Assembly: GCF_014638915.1 (NCBI RefSeq)
Contig: NZ_BMFQ01000001.1
Location: 881,142 to 945,141 of the forward strand
Direction of reading: 5' to 3'
DNA from: Xanthomarina arctica
GTDB taxonomy: Bacteria; Bacteroidota; Bacteroidia; Flavobacteriales; Flavobacteriaceae
Length of the DNA: 64,000 bases
Shown here: one piece after another, positions 10,717 to 17,562 of the stretch
Layout of the letters: each line of letters opens with the position of its first letter
Numbering within the stretch: the first letter of the stretch is position 1
Position numbers and translations under genes: made by a program
Notes under the pieces: model-generated
Told to the model about the DNA's origin: nothing
Seen by the model: only the letters and a program-made list of their open reading frames with translations
Database searches by the model: none

Positions 10717-11565
10717 GTGAAGATTTATACAGAAAAAACTCAAATTCAAAAAGCTATCAAGCTTTTTAAGGACAAAAATTTATCCATAGGCTATGTTCCT
10801 ACTATGGGCGCTTTACATGAAGGACATTTGTCTTTGGTTGAAGAAGCTTTTAAAGGAAACGATGTTGTGGTGGTCAGTATTTTTGTAAATCCCACACAAT
10901 TTGACAATAAAAAAGATTTAAAGAAATATCCAAGAACTTTAGAAGCTGATACGCGTTTATTAGAAAGTTTAGATAAAGATATTCTTCTTTATGCGCCAAC
11001 AGTGGAGGATATTTACGATAATAAAACTGTTGCAGAACATTTTTCCTTTGATGGGTTAGAGTTTGAAATGGAAGGCAAATTTAGGACTGGACACTTTGAC
11101 GGAGTTGGAACTATTGTAAAAAAATTGTTTGAAATTGTTTTGCCAGATGAAGCTTATTTTGGGAAAAAAGACTTTCAACAATTACAAATTATAAAAAAAT
11201 TGGTCGAGAAATACCATATTCCTGTGAAGGTTATTGGTTGTGAAATTTTTAGAGAAGCTAACGGATTAGCTATGAGCTCTAGAAATGCACGCTTAAAGGA
11301 AGCTTATAAAATGGAATCGCCTTTTATATATGAAACCTTAAAAACTGCCAAAATAAAATTTGGCACAGAAAGTGCAAGTAAAGTAACTACATGGGTGGAA
11401 AAAGAATTTGCAAAACATGAATTGCTAAAATTACAGTACTTTATAATTGCGGCCGAAGACACTTTAAAACCTGTAAAAATTAAATCTAAAAACAATACCT
11501 ATCGTGCGTTTATTGCTGTTTATGCAGACGAAATCAGATTAATAGATAATATCGCATTAAATTAA
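10717..11565 (+). CDS. panC: Pantothenate synthetase (pantoate--beta-alanine ligase)
   Basis: Joins pantoate and beta-alanine with ATP to give pantothenate, the last step before coenzyme A synthesis. The 282-residue protein has the nucleotidyltransferase signature GALHEGHLSLV (HxGH, about residues 31-41), FVNPTQFDNKKD, GVGTIVKKLF, and the KMSKS-like AMSSRNARL. The start is a GTG (MKIYTEKTQIQKAI) because no ATG lies in frame near the conserved N-terminus. It is followed after 12 bases by panD, which supplies its beta-alanine, so the two steps are adjacent. Genes for pantoate formation (panB, panE) are not in the window. Confidence 0.97.
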   Translation: MKIYTEKTQIQKAIKLFKDKNLSIGYVPTMGALHEGHLSLVEEAFKGNDVVVVSIFVNPTQFDNKKDLKKYPRTLEADTRLLESLDKDILLYAPTVEDIYDNKTVAEHFSFDGLEFEMEGKFRTGHFDGVGTIVKKLFEIVLPDEAYFGKKDFQQLQIIKKLVEKYHIPVKVIGCEIFREANGLAMSSRNARLKEAYKMESPFIYETLKTAKIKFGTESASKVTTWVEKEFAKHELLKLQYFIIAAEDTLKPVKIKSKNNTYRAFIAVYADEIRLIDNIALN

Positions 11566-11573
11566 TATCTTTG
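11566..11573 (+). promoter_or_regulatory. Internal -7 element abutting panD
   Basis: TATCTTTG ends only four bases before the panD ATG at 11578. If it is used, transcription would begin at or next to the start codon and give a leaderless panD mRNA independent of panC. Confidence 0.5.
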
Positions 11574-11577
11574 CCAC

Positions 11578-11928
11578 ATGCAAATACAAGTTGTAAAATC
11601 TAAAATTCACAGAGTAAAATGTACAGGTGCAGACCTTAACTATATTGGTAGTATTACTATCGATGAAGATTTAATGGAGGCTGCCAATATTATTCAGGGT
11701 GAAAAAGTTCAGATTGTAAATAACGATAATGGAGAGCGTTTAGATACATACGTTATTCCAGGTCCAAGAGATAGCGGAGAAATCACGCTTAATGGTGCTG
11801 CTGCTAGAAAAGTAGCTGTTGGAGATACTCTTATCTTAATAACTTATGCTTTTATGGATCTTGAAGAAGCTAAAGTTTTTAAGCCTTCTTTGGTCTTTCC
11901 AGACGAAGCCACCAACAGACTAATTTAA
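11578..11928 (+). CDS. panD: Aspartate 1-decarboxylase
   Basis: Pyruvoyl-dependent enzyme that decarboxylates aspartate to beta-alanine for PanC. The proenzyme has 116 residues and cleaves itself between Gly and Ser in YIGSITID (Ser25 becomes the pyruvoyl group). Other family marks are [12 protein letters not shown] at the N-terminus, [10 protein letters not shown] and [12 protein letters not shown]. Length and motif order are standard. It is part of the panC-panD-UPF0104 run and has its own possible promoter in the short spacer. Confidence 0.97.
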   Translation: MQIQVVKSKIHRVKCTGADLNYIGSITIDEDLMEAANIIQGEKVQIVNNDNGERLDTYVIPGPRDSGEITLNGAAARKVAVGDTLILITYAFMDLEEAKVFKPSLVFPDEATNRLI

Positions 11929-11930
11929 AT

Positions 11931-12899
11931 TTGAGTCCCTCGATAAAAAAATACCTTAAACTCCTTCTCCCAATTCTTTTGGGAGTTTTTTTAATATGGT
12001 ATTCTCTATCTAAAGTTTCCTTATCCGAATTATTTACCTATTTTAAAAATGCCAATTATAGTTGGATAGTTTTGGGTATGTTTTGTGGTTTATTGAGTCA
12101 TTTATCTAGAGGGTATAGATGGCAATTCTTATTGGAACCTTTAGGTTATAAAGTTAAACTTGGAAATAGTATAATGGCTGTTTTTGTAGCTTATTTAATA
12201 AATTACACCATTCCAAGAGCTGGAGAAGTAGCGAGGGCTTCGGTTTTAACCACTTACGAAAATGTGCCGTTCGAGAAAGGTTTTGGGACCATTGTAGCAG
12301 AACGTGTTGCAGATTTATTGGTTATGATAATTATTATCCTGATCACGCTATTTATTCAATTCGATTTTATCTACCAATTTTTTATTCAAAAGTTTAATCC
12401 GTTGCATATCGTCTTAGCGCTTTTTGTTCTAGCTGTTTTAGCTTTAGTTGGTTTTATGCTTATAAAAAGTAGTTCTTCGGCATTCGCATTAAAAATAAAG
12501 ACCTTTGTTACGGGGCTTTTGGAAGGTGTTTTAAGCATCTTTAAAATGAAAAAGAAATGGGCTTTCATTGGACATACTCTGTTTATTTGGAGCATGTATA
12601 TTGCCATGTTCTATTTCACCACTTTTTCTTTAACAGAATTACATAACATTCCGTTTGGAGCTATTTTAATTGGATTTATTTCTGCCAGTTTTAGTATTGC
12701 AGCAACCAATGGAGGCATTGGTTCTTATCCAATTGCGGTGTATGCCGCTTTCTCGCTTTTTGCCATTCCTGAGGCGCCAAGTATCGCTTATGGCTGGATT
12801 GTATGGACCTCTCAAACCTTGCTAATTATTTTAGCAGGAGGATTATCTTTGTTGCTTTTGCCAATTTATAACAGAAATAAACAGTCTGTAAATCCTTAA
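11931..12899 (+). CDS. Flippase-like integral membrane protein (UPF0104 / LPG synthase TM-region family)
   Basis: Polytopic membrane protein of 322 residues with about eight hydrophobic segments. It matches the family named after the membrane half of lysylphosphatidylglycerol synthase (UPF0104); GLLSHLSRGYRWQFLLEPLG, NYTIPRAGEVARASVL and SFSIAATNGGIGSYPIA are typical conserved stretches. It lacks the cytosolic aminoacyl-transferase domain, so it is a membrane-only member whose substrate is unknown. Translation appears to start at a TTG two bases after the panD stop (MSPSIKKYLKLLLP), consistent with coupling to panD; no better start lies in frame nearby. Confidence 0.85.
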   Translation: MSPSIKKYLKLLLPILLGVFLIWYSLSKVSLSELFTYFKNANYSWIVLGMFCGLLSHLSRGYRWQFLLEPLGYKVKLGNSIMAVFVAYLINYTIPRAGEVARASVLTTYENVPFEKGFGTIVAERVADLLVMIIIILITLFIQFDFIYQFFIQKFNPLHIVLALFVLAVLALVGFMLIKSSSSAFALKIKTFVTGLLEGVLSIFKMKKKWAFIGHTLFIWSMYIAMFYFTTFSLTELHNIPFGAILIGFISASFSIAATNGGIGSYPIAVYAAFSLFAIPEAPSIAYGWIVWTSQTLLIILAGGLSLLLLPIYNRNKQSVNP

Positions 12900-12961
12900 T
12901 TTTCTTTTTTAAACTTTAGGGTTTATTTCATAACTTGCCATGAATGATTTAATTATTTAAA

Positions 12962-14098
12962 ATGAAGAAACCAATTGCTCTACTATTGCTTTTATGTTGT
13001 GCTCAAACACTTATTAGCCAGGTTATATACGAATCTTTTCAATCTACAAGAATAGGAGAATCCAGAGATTTGAAGATTTTGTTGCCAAGAGGATATAATT
13101 CAGAAGATAAAACAGAATACCCTTTGGTGGTTGTTTTAGATGGAGATTATCTTTTTGAGCCAGTAGTTGGAAATTTAGATTACCAAGCTTATTGGGAAGA
13201 TGTACCACAGTGTCTGGTTGTTGGTATTAATCAAGCAGAAACACGTCAAAAAGATTTATCTTATAGTGAAGATAACTATTTTCCTGTTCAAGATAGTGCC
13301 AGTTTTTTTGAATTCATAGGTTTTGAACTAATCCCATATATTGAAAGCAAGTATAATGTTTCGGATTTCAGAATTATTGTTGGACATGATTTAAGTGCTA
13401 ATTTCTTAAATTATTATTTATTCAAAGAACAACCTTTATTTAGAGCCTATATTTCTCTTAGTCCAGATCTAGCTCCTCAAATGGATAGCAGATTGCAATC
13501 AAAATTAGTGACATTAGATAGCAATGTCTTTTATTATATGGCTACTTCAGATTCAGATATTCAAAGACTTCGTGTAAAAACGGTAGAAGCAGATAAGCAA
13601 TTGAATACCATTGATAATCCAAATTTTCACTACAGATTTGATGATTTTGAGGATGCAAATCATTATTCATTGGTTGGTTTGGGTATTCCAAAAGCTATTA
13701 ATCAGATTTTTACTTTATATAAACCTATTAATAGATCTGAGTATACTGAGACTGTTCTTACCTATGAAGGAGGACCTTATAATTACTTCGTGAAAAAATA
13801 TGAAGATATAGAAACGTTTTATGGTTTTAAAAAGAAACCAATTGAAAATGATATTAGAGCCATTGCTACGGCTTCTAAAAAACTCAATGATATGGAATCT
13901 TTAGAAAATATTTCTAAAGTTGCTAAAAAAGAATTTCCTGATTCCATGATTAGCGCATATTATATGGGAATGTATTTTGAAGAAGAAGGAAACATTAAAA
14001 AAGCCCTGCAATATTACCAAAGTGGCTTATTATTAGCGCCTTCAGAGTTCATAGATAAAGACATGTTGTTAGAAAAAATGTATGAACTAAAAGATTAA
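12962..14098 (+). CDS. Secreted esterase-like alpha/beta-hydrolase-fold protein lacking the nucleophile serine
   Basis: Exported protein (signal peptide through LISQ, about residue 20) of the esterase D-like alpha/beta-hydrolase family, 378 residues. The strand-turn-helix where the nucleophile belongs reads VGHDLSAN, with Asp143 in place of the Ser of GHSxGG, while the later His (FEDANHYS, His234) is kept. Classical serine-esterase activity is therefore doubtful. A C-terminal part from about 290 looks like one or two TPR-type helix pairs (YYMGMYFEEEGNIKKALQYY). It is the first of two tandem homologues; the neighbour has Asn at the same position. A binding, chaperone or regulatory role is inference. 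Confidence 0.8.
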   Translation: MKKPIALLLLLCCAQTLISQVIYESFQSTRIGESRDLKILLPRGYNSEDKTEYPLVVVLDGDYLFEPVVGNLDYQAYWEDVPQCLVVGINQAETRQKDLSYSEDNYFPVQDSASFFEFIGFELIPYIESKYNVSDFRIIVGHDLSANFLNYYLFKEQPLFRAYISLSPDLAPQMDSRLQSKLVTLDSNVFYYMATSDSDIQRLRVKTVEADKQLNTIDNPNFHYRFDDFEDANHYSLVGLGIPKAINQIFTLYKPINRSEYTETVLTYEGGPYNYFVKKYEDIETFYGFKKKPIENDIRAIATASKKLNDMESLENISKVAKKEFPDSMISAYYMGMYFEEEGNIKKALQYYQSGLLLAPSEFIDKDMLLEKMYELKD

Positions 14099-14125
14099 TT
14101 TACTAAAACATAGCATTTCATCGAT

Positions 14126-14133
14126 TATTTTTG
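14126..14133 (+). promoter_or_regulatory. -7 element of the second esterase-like gene
   Basis: TATTTTTG followed by CATT matches TAnnTTTG and lies 53 bases before the ATG at 14187. The two tandem homologues may thus be transcribed separately. A weaker TATCTTTA lies nearer, at about 14153. Confidence 0.45.
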
Positions 14134-14186
14134 CATTTCGAAGAAAAAAGGATATCTTTACATTCCAAATCTTAACCTGCTATATT

Positions 14187-15383
14187 ATGAAAAGAACAGT
14201 CCTATTAATGCTGTTTTTAACGCTATCTTTTTCGTTAGTTTCACAAACAACTATAGAAAATTTTAAGTCACGCAAACTAAATGCGACACGACAGTTAAAA
14301 ATTAAACTACCCAAAGATTACACAGCAGAATCCAATTTAAAGTATCCATTAATTATAGTTTTTGATGGCGATTATTTATTTGATCCTGTAGTTGGTCAGA
14401 CCCATTTTCAAACTTATTTTGATGATATGCCAAACTGTATTGTGGTTGGTATTTCTCAGGGTAAAGATCGTTTTTACGATAGCATGGTAGATGAAGTTAC
14501 CGGATTACCGTTCGAATCTGGATCGAGGTTTTTTGAATTTGTTGGTCAGGAATTGATCCCATATTTAGATGAAAAATATAATACAAGTAATTTTAGAGTA
14601 GCAGTTGGTCATAATGCTATGGGGAATTTTAGTAATTCTTTTATGATGAAAGATTTACCGCTTTTTCAAGCTTATGTCAATTTGAGCCCTGATTTAATTG
14701 GTGAAATGGGAGATAATATTGTAGAAAGATTAAAATGGATGAAAGGTGACGTCTTCTATTATATGGCAACTAGCTCTAATGATAATACTGATTTAAGAAA
14801 AAAAATACTTCTTACAAATAAAGAAATTGACGCTATTGACAATCCAAATTTAACGTACTATTTTGATGATTTTGAAGGGGAATCTCACTACACTTTGGTA
14901 ACGGGAGCCATTGCAAAAGCATTCGATAAAATTTTTGAAATGTATAAACCACTTCGAGAAAAAGAATTAACGGAGAAAGTATTGCCTTACGATGGTACTT
15001 TGGATGAATATCTAGTATCTCGATACAATCGAATAGAAGAGCTTTTTGGTGTTGTAAAACCTATTTCTGAAGATGAATTTCAAAAGGTATTTGCGGTTGC
15101 AGAAGAGCGCGATGATATTGAATCCATTGAAAAATTAGGAAAATTAGCTAATAAACTCAATCCAGATCTTTTAATCGGGAATTATTATTTGGCTATTTAT
15201 GCTGAAAAAATTGAAAAACCTAAGAAAGCTATTAAGTTTTATGAAGAGGCTCTTTTGTTAAGTGAAACAGAAACTATCAAAAAAGATGATATCCAATCTA
15301 AATTAGATAATTTAATAGGTAGCGATTCACCACTTGAAGGTACCAAACTTATTCCTGGAGAGGTAGTCGTAGATTTTGATTAA
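14187..15383 (+). CDS. Second secreted esterase-like protein lacking the nucleophile serine
   Basis: Tandem paralogue of the preceding gene, 398 residues, with a signal peptide ending near SLVSQ. It aligns with the upstream copy without gaps through about residue 240: FDGDYLFDPVVG, LSPDL and VFYYMATS fall at the same positions. The nucleophile elbow reads VGHNAMGN, so Asn143 replaces Ser, and His234 is retained (GESHYTL). A TPR-like C-terminus is shared (NYYLAIYAEKIEKPKKAIKFYEE), and a 20-residue tail ends VVVDFD. Independent replacement of the same catalytic Ser by Asp in one copy and Asn in the other argues for a kept non-hydrolytic function; which function is unknown. Confidence 0.8.
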   Translation: MKRTVLLMLFLTLSFSLVSQTTIENFKSRKLNATRQLKIKLPKDYTAESNLKYPLIIVFDGDYLFDPVVGQTHFQTYFDDMPNCIVVGISQGKDRFYDSMVDEVTGLPFESGSRFFEFVGQELIPYLDEKYNTSNFRVAVGHNAMGNFSNSFMMKDLPLFQAYVNLSPDLIGEMGDNIVERLKWMKGDVFYYMATSSNDNTDLRKKILLTNKEIDAIDNPNLTYYFDDFEGESHYTLVTGAIAKAFDKIFEMYKPLREKELTEKVLPYDGTLDEYLVSRYNRIEELFGVVKPISEDEFQKVFAVAEERDDIESIEKLGKLANKLNPDLLIGNYYLAIYAEKIEKPKKAIKFYEEALLLSETETIKKDDIQSKLDNLIGSDSPLEGTKLIPGEVVVDFD

Positions 15384-15438
15384 ACTTAAAAGTAAAACAG
15401 TTAAAGTTCCTTGATGGCAAATAGCAGAATTATATTTA

Positions 15439-15450
15439 TTTTAGCCTAAA
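15439..15450. repeat. Palindrome TTTAGCCTAAA upstream of radA
   Basis: The 12-mer TTTTAGCCTAAA lies 10 bases before the radA start and recurs exactly at 17399-17410, with the inverted form TTTAGGCTAAA at 6123-6133. It overlaps a sequence that also resembles a weak -7 box (TATTTTAG). Confidence 0.4.
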
Positions 15451-15460
15451 CATTTTTAAA

Positions 15461-16819
15461 TTGGCTAAAGTAAAAACAACATTTTTTTGTCAAAATTGTG
15501 GCGCACAATATTCCAAATGGCAAGGGCAATGCACAGCTTGTAAAGAGTGGAATACCATTGCTGAAGAAGTTATTCAAAAGGCTGAAAAAAGCGATTGGAA
15601 AACACCAACTTCAGCTTCAAAACGCGTTTCAAAACCATTATTAATTAATGAAATAGACGCGTCTCAAGAAGCGCGAATGGCAACCAACGATCAAGAGTTT
15701 AACCGTGTGCTTGGTGGAGGTATTGTTCCTGGTTCCTTAATTTTATTAGGTGGTGAACCCGGAATTGGAAAAAGTACCTTATTACTTCAAATAGCCTTAA
15801 AATTACCTTATAAAACACTTTATGTTTCTGGCGAAGAAAGCCAGAAACAAATAAAAATGCGTGCCGAACGCATCAATCCTAGTAGCAGTAATTGCTACAT
15901 TCTTACCGAAACAAAAACTCAAAATATTTTCAAGCAAATTGAAGCTCTAGAGCCAGATATAATCGTTATTGATTCTATTCAAACACTTCATAGCGACTAT
16001 ATAGAATCCTCTTCAGGAAGTATTTCTCAAATAAAGGAATGTACTACAGAATTGATAAAATTTGCAAAAGAAACATCGACTCCTGTTATTTTAATCGGAC
16101 ATATTACCAAAGATGGAAACATTGCTGGGCCAAAAATTCTGGAACATATGGTCGATACTGTCTTACAGTTTGAAGGCGATAGAAATCATGTTTTTAGAAT
16201 TCTTAGAGCTAATAAAAACCGTTTTGGATCTACCAACGAATTAGGTATTTACGAAATGCAAGGTTCTGGATTACGTGAGGTTTCAAATCCGAGTGAAATA
16301 TTAATTTCCAAAAAGGACGATGAACTTTCTGGAAACGCGGTAGCAGCAACCCTTGAAGGCATGCGACCTTTAATGATAGAAGTGCAAGCTCTTGTAAGTA
16401 CGGCTGTTTACGGAACACCGCAGCGTTCTGCAACAGGGTTCAATGCCAAACGTTTAAACATGCTTTTAGCTGTTTTAGAGAAGCGAGCAGGTTTTAGATT
16501 AGGAGCAAAAGATGTGTTTTTAAATATCACTGGAGGCATTACTGTAGACGATCCAGCTATCGATTTAGCGGTGGTTGCCGCTATCTTATCTTCAAATGAA
16601 GACGTAGCCCTTCAAAAGGATTTTTGTTTTGCTGCAGAGGTTGGTCTATCTGGAGAAATCCGCCCTGTACAACGTGTAGAACAACGCATCCTTGAAGCTG
16701 AAAAATTAGGATTCTCAACTATATTTGTATCTAAATACAATAAAATTTCCTTGAAAAAAACAGTTATTAAAATCCAATTGATTTCAAAAATTGAAGATTT
16801 GGTTGGGTTTGTGGTTTAA
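15461..16819 (+). CDS. radA: DNA repair protein RadA
   Basis: RecA-like ATPase that promotes branch migration in recombinational repair; cytoplasmic. The 452 residues show the full architecture: an N-terminal zinc ribbon with Cys10, Cys13, Cys24 and Cys27, Walker A GGEPGIGKST (97-106), Walker B-type IIVIDSIQT, the RadA-specific KNRFG motif (252-256), and a C-terminal Lon-protease-like domain (from about 270; no attempt was made to confirm a Ser/Lys dyad). The start is a TTG (MAKVKTTFFCQNC), placed so the zinc ribbon begins at the usual position. The last 17 codons and stop have a diverged second copy about 670 bases downstream, beyond the toxin-antitoxin genes. Confidence 0.97.
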   Translation: MAKVKTTFFCQNCGAQYSKWQGQCTACKEWNTIAEEVIQKAEKSDWKTPTSASKRVSKPLLINEIDASQEARMATNDQEFNRVLGGGIVPGSLILLGGEPGIGKSTLLLQIALKLPYKTLYVSGEESQKQIKMRAERINPSSSNCYILTETKTQNIFKQIEALEPDIIVIDSIQTLHSDYIESSSGSISQIKECTTELIKFAKETSTPVILIGHITKDGNIAGPKILEHMVDTVLQFEGDRNHVFRILRANKNRFGSTNELGIYEMQGSGLREVSNPSEILISKKDDELSGNAVAATLEGMRPLMIEVQALVSTAVYGTPQRSATGFNAKRLNMLLAVLEKRAGFRLGAKDVFLNITGGITVDDPAIDLAVVAAILSSNEDVALQKDFCFAAEVGLSGEIRPVQRVEQRILEAEKLGFSTIFVSKYNKISLKKTVIKIQLISKIEDLVGFVV

Positions 16820-16850
16820 AAATTTCCTATATTTAATTAAAACTTAGAAA

Positions 16851-17090
16851 ATGGACATGCAGTTAGAGAAATATGAATTAATGGAATGGTTAATTAATAT
16901 TAACGATAAATCCATAATTTCTAAAATAAAAAAACTAAAAGAAAGTTTAGCTCAAGAACCTAATGGAAATATTGGCTTACCTCAAGAATTGGAACTTTTA
17001 TTAGATCAAAGTATGAATGATTCTAAATCTGGAAAAACTAAAGCACATGTAGATGTTATGCAAGAAATAAAAGCTAAGTACAATCTGTAA
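16851..17090 (+). CDS. Putative antitoxin of a ParE/RelE-type module
   Basis: Small protein of 79 residues with a helical, charged N-terminal half (EWLININDKSIISKIKKLKES) and a C-terminal tail (HVDVMQEIKAKY) of the kind that wraps a toxin. I do not recognise a named antitoxin family, so the call depends on position: its TAA stop shares a base with the ATG of the RelE/ParE-like gene, the classic coupled antitoxin-toxin order. A second in-frame ATG two codons in is equally possible. Together with the toxin it lies between radA and a decayed copy of the radA 3' end. Confidence 0.7.
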   Translation: MDMQLEKYELMEWLININDKSIISKIKKLKESLAQEPNGNIGLPQELELLLDQSMNDSKSGKTKAHVDVMQEIKAKYNL

Positions 17091-17386
17091 TGAAAGTTAT
17101 TTGGACTTATACAGCAGAAATGTCTTATAAGGAAGAAATTGATTTTATACTCTTAAAATGGAATAATACGCAAGCATCACTTTTTGTCGAATTAGTAGAA
17201 AATAACATAACAAAACTGAAAGATTATCCCGAGTTAGGACAACCTATTTATAAAAATTTTCGTGTACTTTCTATATCAAAACAAACATCACTTTTTTATC
17301 GTATAATTGAAGAAAACATAGAATTATCCATTTTTTGGAATAATAAACGTAATCCTAAAGATTTGTTTACTGCTATAAAATATTAA
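17090..17386 (+). CDS. RelE/ParE-family toxin
   Basis: 98-residue protein of the RelE/ParE toxin superfamily. Seen: the opening strand VIWTYTAEMSYKEEIDFIL, the helical pair to about residue 45 ending ITKLKDYPELGQPI, and the C-terminal strands with FYRIIEENIELSIFWNNKR-type residues. RelE members cut mRNA on the ribosome and ParE members poison gyrase; the catalytic residues are not distinctive enough here to choose. It overlaps the antitoxin stop by one base. The pair resembles a compact addiction module in a small insert after radA. Confidence 0.8.
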   Translation: MKVIWTYTAEMSYKEEIDFILLKWNNTQASLFVELVENNITKLKDYPELGQPIYKNFRVLSISKQTSLFYRIIEENIELSIFWNNKRNPKDLFTAIKY

Positions 17387-17423
17387 GTTCTCATCCATTT
17401 TTAGCCTAAATACATTAACAACT

Positions 17424-17492
17424 CCTTAAAAAGTAGGTATTAAAATCCAATTAATTTCTAAGATCAAGGTCTTGGTAAACTTTATAGTTTAA
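17424..17492 (+). pseudogene. Duplicated, decayed 3' end of radA
   Basis: Bases 17438-17495 match 16765-16822, the end of radA, at 44 of 58 positions without gaps. Read in the radA frame the fragment gives IKIQLISKIKVLVNFIV and then TAA, against IKIQLISKIEDLVGFVV and TAA in radA itself. Similarity fades upstream (a CCTTAAAAA / CCTTGAAAA match at about 17424), where the frame is broken. This is a remnant and not a gene; its position just past the toxin-antitoxin pair suggests that the pair arrived with a copy of the radA end. Confidence 0.75.
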
Positions 17493-17562
17493 AAACCTAT
17501 AATTGAATGACTATTTTCCTAAAAATCGTTATTTTCGCGGGTCGAAAAGAATGATTGATATT

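Noticed and set aside
17503-17562. TTG start giving a longer IleRS
   Set aside because: The extension is not typical of the family and contains a promoter-like TTATTTTCGC; MSSKFPEYKG is the expected N-terminus.
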